A stretch of 64,000 bases of DNA. Origin: Beta vulgaris subsp. vulgaris (lineage: Eukaryota; Streptophyta; Magnoliopsida; Caryophyllales; Amaranthaceae). Shown piece by piece: positions 61,857 through 64,000 of this stretch. The stretch lies in NCBI RefSeq assembly GCF_026745355.1, contig NC_079206.1, forward strand, positions 36,773,642 through 36,837,641, in the 5' to 3' direction. The notes under the pieces are model-generated. The model saw only the letters and a list, made by a program, of their open reading frames with translations, was not told where the DNA came from and did not search any database. The translations under genes and the position numbers were made by a program. Numbering within the stretch: the stretch's first letter is position 1; each line of letters opens with the position of its first letter.

Positions 61857-63394
61857 GTGTATGCCAGTACTAATCGTGCTTTGGTTTCTTTTGATCCTGA
61901 GATTGAAAAAACAGCGCGTGCACTAAGGAAACAGAAGAGGTTGGAGCAAATACAAAAGCTGCCAGATTTTGATTTGGAATACATCTTCTCTGAAGAATCT
62001 GACAATAAACCATTAGAGATGGGGGATAACAACAACGAAAAGCCACTACGTGACTACGCAATGCCAAATGCTAGTGGGGCCCCTTCAAGTATTGTAAGAC
62101 CTACTATTTCTGCTAATATTTTTGAGCTTGCCCTGCTTTAATTCAAATAATTCAACAAGACCAATTTAGTGGCCTAGATAATGAAGACCCTAATGAATAT
62201 AACCACTTTTCTTGAAAATGCGATACTGTTAAGTTAAATGGAGTGACTGACGATGTTATTCGACTTGGTTTGTTTCCGTTTCACTTAGAATAAAGCTAAA
62301 ATGTGGTTAAAATCTAATCCACCTAATTCATTTACAACATGGGCTACATTATCTCAAGCTTTTCTTAGTAAATATTTTCTCCGGGAAAAACTGCTAAGTT
62401 TAGAAATAATATAACTAGTTTTGCTCAATATGATGGGGAGTCTTTATATGAAGCATGGGAAAGGTTTAAAGATTTACAACGTAAATGTCCTCTCATGGTG
62501 TTCCTGATTGGTTACTAGTGCAAACTTTTTATGATGGTCTGAATGAATCTGTTAGAATCAATATAGATGATGTTGCCGGAGGTGCAATAATGGTAAAACT
62601 ACTGAAGTAGCTAATGGTTACTTGAAGAAATGGCTTCTAATAATTATCATTGGTCTAATAAGAGGGGTAAACCAAAGAATGCTCTGGTATGTATGAAGTA
62701 GAAGGAATTAACATGTTAAATGCAAAAGTTGACAATTAGTTAATTTGTTTACTAAAATGAGTAATGTCAATTCTATGTCTACTACTATGCCATGTAATTT
62801 GTGTGGAGGTGCTCATTTAACTCTGAATGTGCTAATGTGGAGCAAGCTAATATGTTTCTAATTTTATAAGCACCACAAAATGATCCCTATTCTAATACAT
62901 ACTTATAATCCAGGCTGGAGAAATCATCCTAATTTCTGTTGGAGGAATCCAGGCGAACAAAATGTTAATGTTAATTCACAACATCCACCTGGCTTCCATC
63001 AAAAACAACCCCAACAAGAAATTAGACCATCATGGAATTGCTATTGAAAAATTGTAATGCTACTTCTGAAAGAATTGAAAAGTTGGAAACTAAAGTTGAT
63101 CAGATTGCTATTTCTAATAGAAATGTAGAACTTCAACTTGGACATTAGCTAATGCCATCAATTCTAGAATCAAGGAGCTTTGCCTAGTAAAACTGAAGTT
63201 AATCCTAAAACACTGCAACGCTGTCACTCTTGAAATGGTAAGGAGTTAAGTACCAAAAAAGTACGATTAAAGAAAATGAGGTCGCCAATGAAATGAAAAA
63301 GAAAGGAGAATATGAAGCTGAAAAGAACCTGAATTAACACTCTCTCCCCATTGAGACCTTATGTTCCCCCTATTCCTTTTCCACAAAGACTTAA
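61857..63394 (+). pseudogene. Athila/Tat gag, broken by many small deletions
   Basis: The first segment (61857-62141) reads ...ARALRKQKRLEQIQKL... then MGDNNNEKPLRDYAMPNASG, a typical Athila/Tat gag start. Further pieces lie in changing frames: IIQQDQFSGLDNEDPNE, the gag capsid block AKMWLKSN then FTTWATLSQAFLSKYF (62297-62380), SLYEAWERFKDLQRKCP, VQTFYDGLNESVRINI, and a zinc-knuckle start CNLCGGAH (62795). At least six frame changes and stops occur, mostly single-base losses. It encodes no functional protein as written. The gag-PR frame is regained at 63395. Confidence 0.85.
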
Positions 63395-64000
63395 ACAACT
63401 AAATTAGATAGTGAATTTGAGAAATTCTTGAAAATGTTTAAGCAATTACATATTAACATTCCTTTTATTGATGCTTTAATGCAAATTCCTTCTTATTCTA
63501 AGTTTCTTAAGGAAATTATGTCCAAAAAGAAGAAGTTGGAAAAATATGAAACCATTGCTTTGAGTGAGGAATGTAATGCTGTGATTCAGAAAAAGCTTCC
63601 TCCTAAACTGAAAAACTCGGGAAGTTTTTCCATTCCTTGCACTATAGGTGATATTAAATTTTCTAAAGCCTTGTGTGATTTAGGTGCAAGTGTCCCTCTT
63701 ATGCCTTTATCTATTTGCAAGAAGTTAGGATTGCATAATATAAAATCTACTACTGTATCTTTGCAACTTGCCGATAGATCTATCAAATATCCAATAGGAA
63801 TACTAGAAAATGTGCTAATTAAAGTCGATAAATTTATTATTCCTGTTGATTTTATTATTCTTGATATAAATGAAGATATAGAGGTACCCATTATTTTAGG
63901 TAGACCCTTCTTGGCTACCGCTGGAGCTATTATAGATGTTAAGAATGGTATTTTAACGCTTGAAATTGGTGAGGAGAAAGTTCACTTTAATATATTCACT
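63395..64000 (+). pseudogene. Athila/Tat protease region, runs off the window
   Basis: The frame is open from 63395 to the last base. It begins in the gag-protease linker (FEKFLKMFKQLHINIPFIDA; MQIPSYSKFLKEIMSKKKK) and contains the retropepsin with active site ALCDLGASVPLMPLSICKKL. D-L-G in place of D-S-G is normal for Athila/Tat. VPIILGRPFLATAGAIIDV follows. A single-base loss in an A-run at ~63400 separates it from the upstream coding. RT, RNase H and integrase would follow beyond 64000. Confidence 0.85.

Overview
This is plant nuclear DNA, almost certainly from a flowering plant and probably a eudicot. The window holds a long AT-rich satellite array, CACTA (En/Spm) transposons, and LTR retrotransposons primed by initiator tRNA-Met or tRNA-Asp. 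The species cannot be named from the sequence. No intact host gene is visible, and no tRNA, rRNA or CRISPR. Satellite next to several Ty3/gypsy elements suggests (peri)centromeric or other heterochromatin; that is inference.

Layout. 1-40400 is one head-to-tail satellite array of about 48 monomers, mostly 780-860 bp, all in the same orientation; it begins before the window. In the middle (10346-28660) the monomers form a higher-order repeat (HOR): five types A-B-C-D-E make a 4.15 kb unit, alternately with and without a sixth monomer F. The result is an 11-monomer, 9.16 kb super-unit present twice. The flanking monomers are less ordered, and the last one before 40400 is the most diverged.

40401-48970: a CACTA element (40440-46621, TSD TCT) carries a second CACTA element (44473-46207, TSD AAT). 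The outer one sits inside the LTR of a Ty3/gypsy family here called L. Beyond it lie the rest of that LTR, a tRNA-Met primer site, and an inverted, internally deleted L element (47343-48970).

48971-59968: a short stretch with an exon-like fragment, then a remnant of gypsy family M (minus strand, 49866-50336) cut by a plus-strand gypsy element P (50337-54100; LTR, gag, protease, reverse transcriptase). P stops inside its reverse transcriptase and is joined directly to the 3' LTR of a nearly complete minus-strand M element (54101-59968). M keeps both LTRs, primer site, polypurine tract and all gag-pol domains, but with stops and frameshifts.

59969-64000: the start of an Athila/Tat-type element on the plus strand (LTR, tRNA-Asp-type primer site, broken gag, protease) that runs off the right edge. 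All mobile elements here look non-autonomous or dead. The most informative structures are the HOR with its diagnostic variants, the shared F/A hybrid monomer, the nested insertions, and a polyprotein tail in L and M that reads through the polypurine tract into the LTR.
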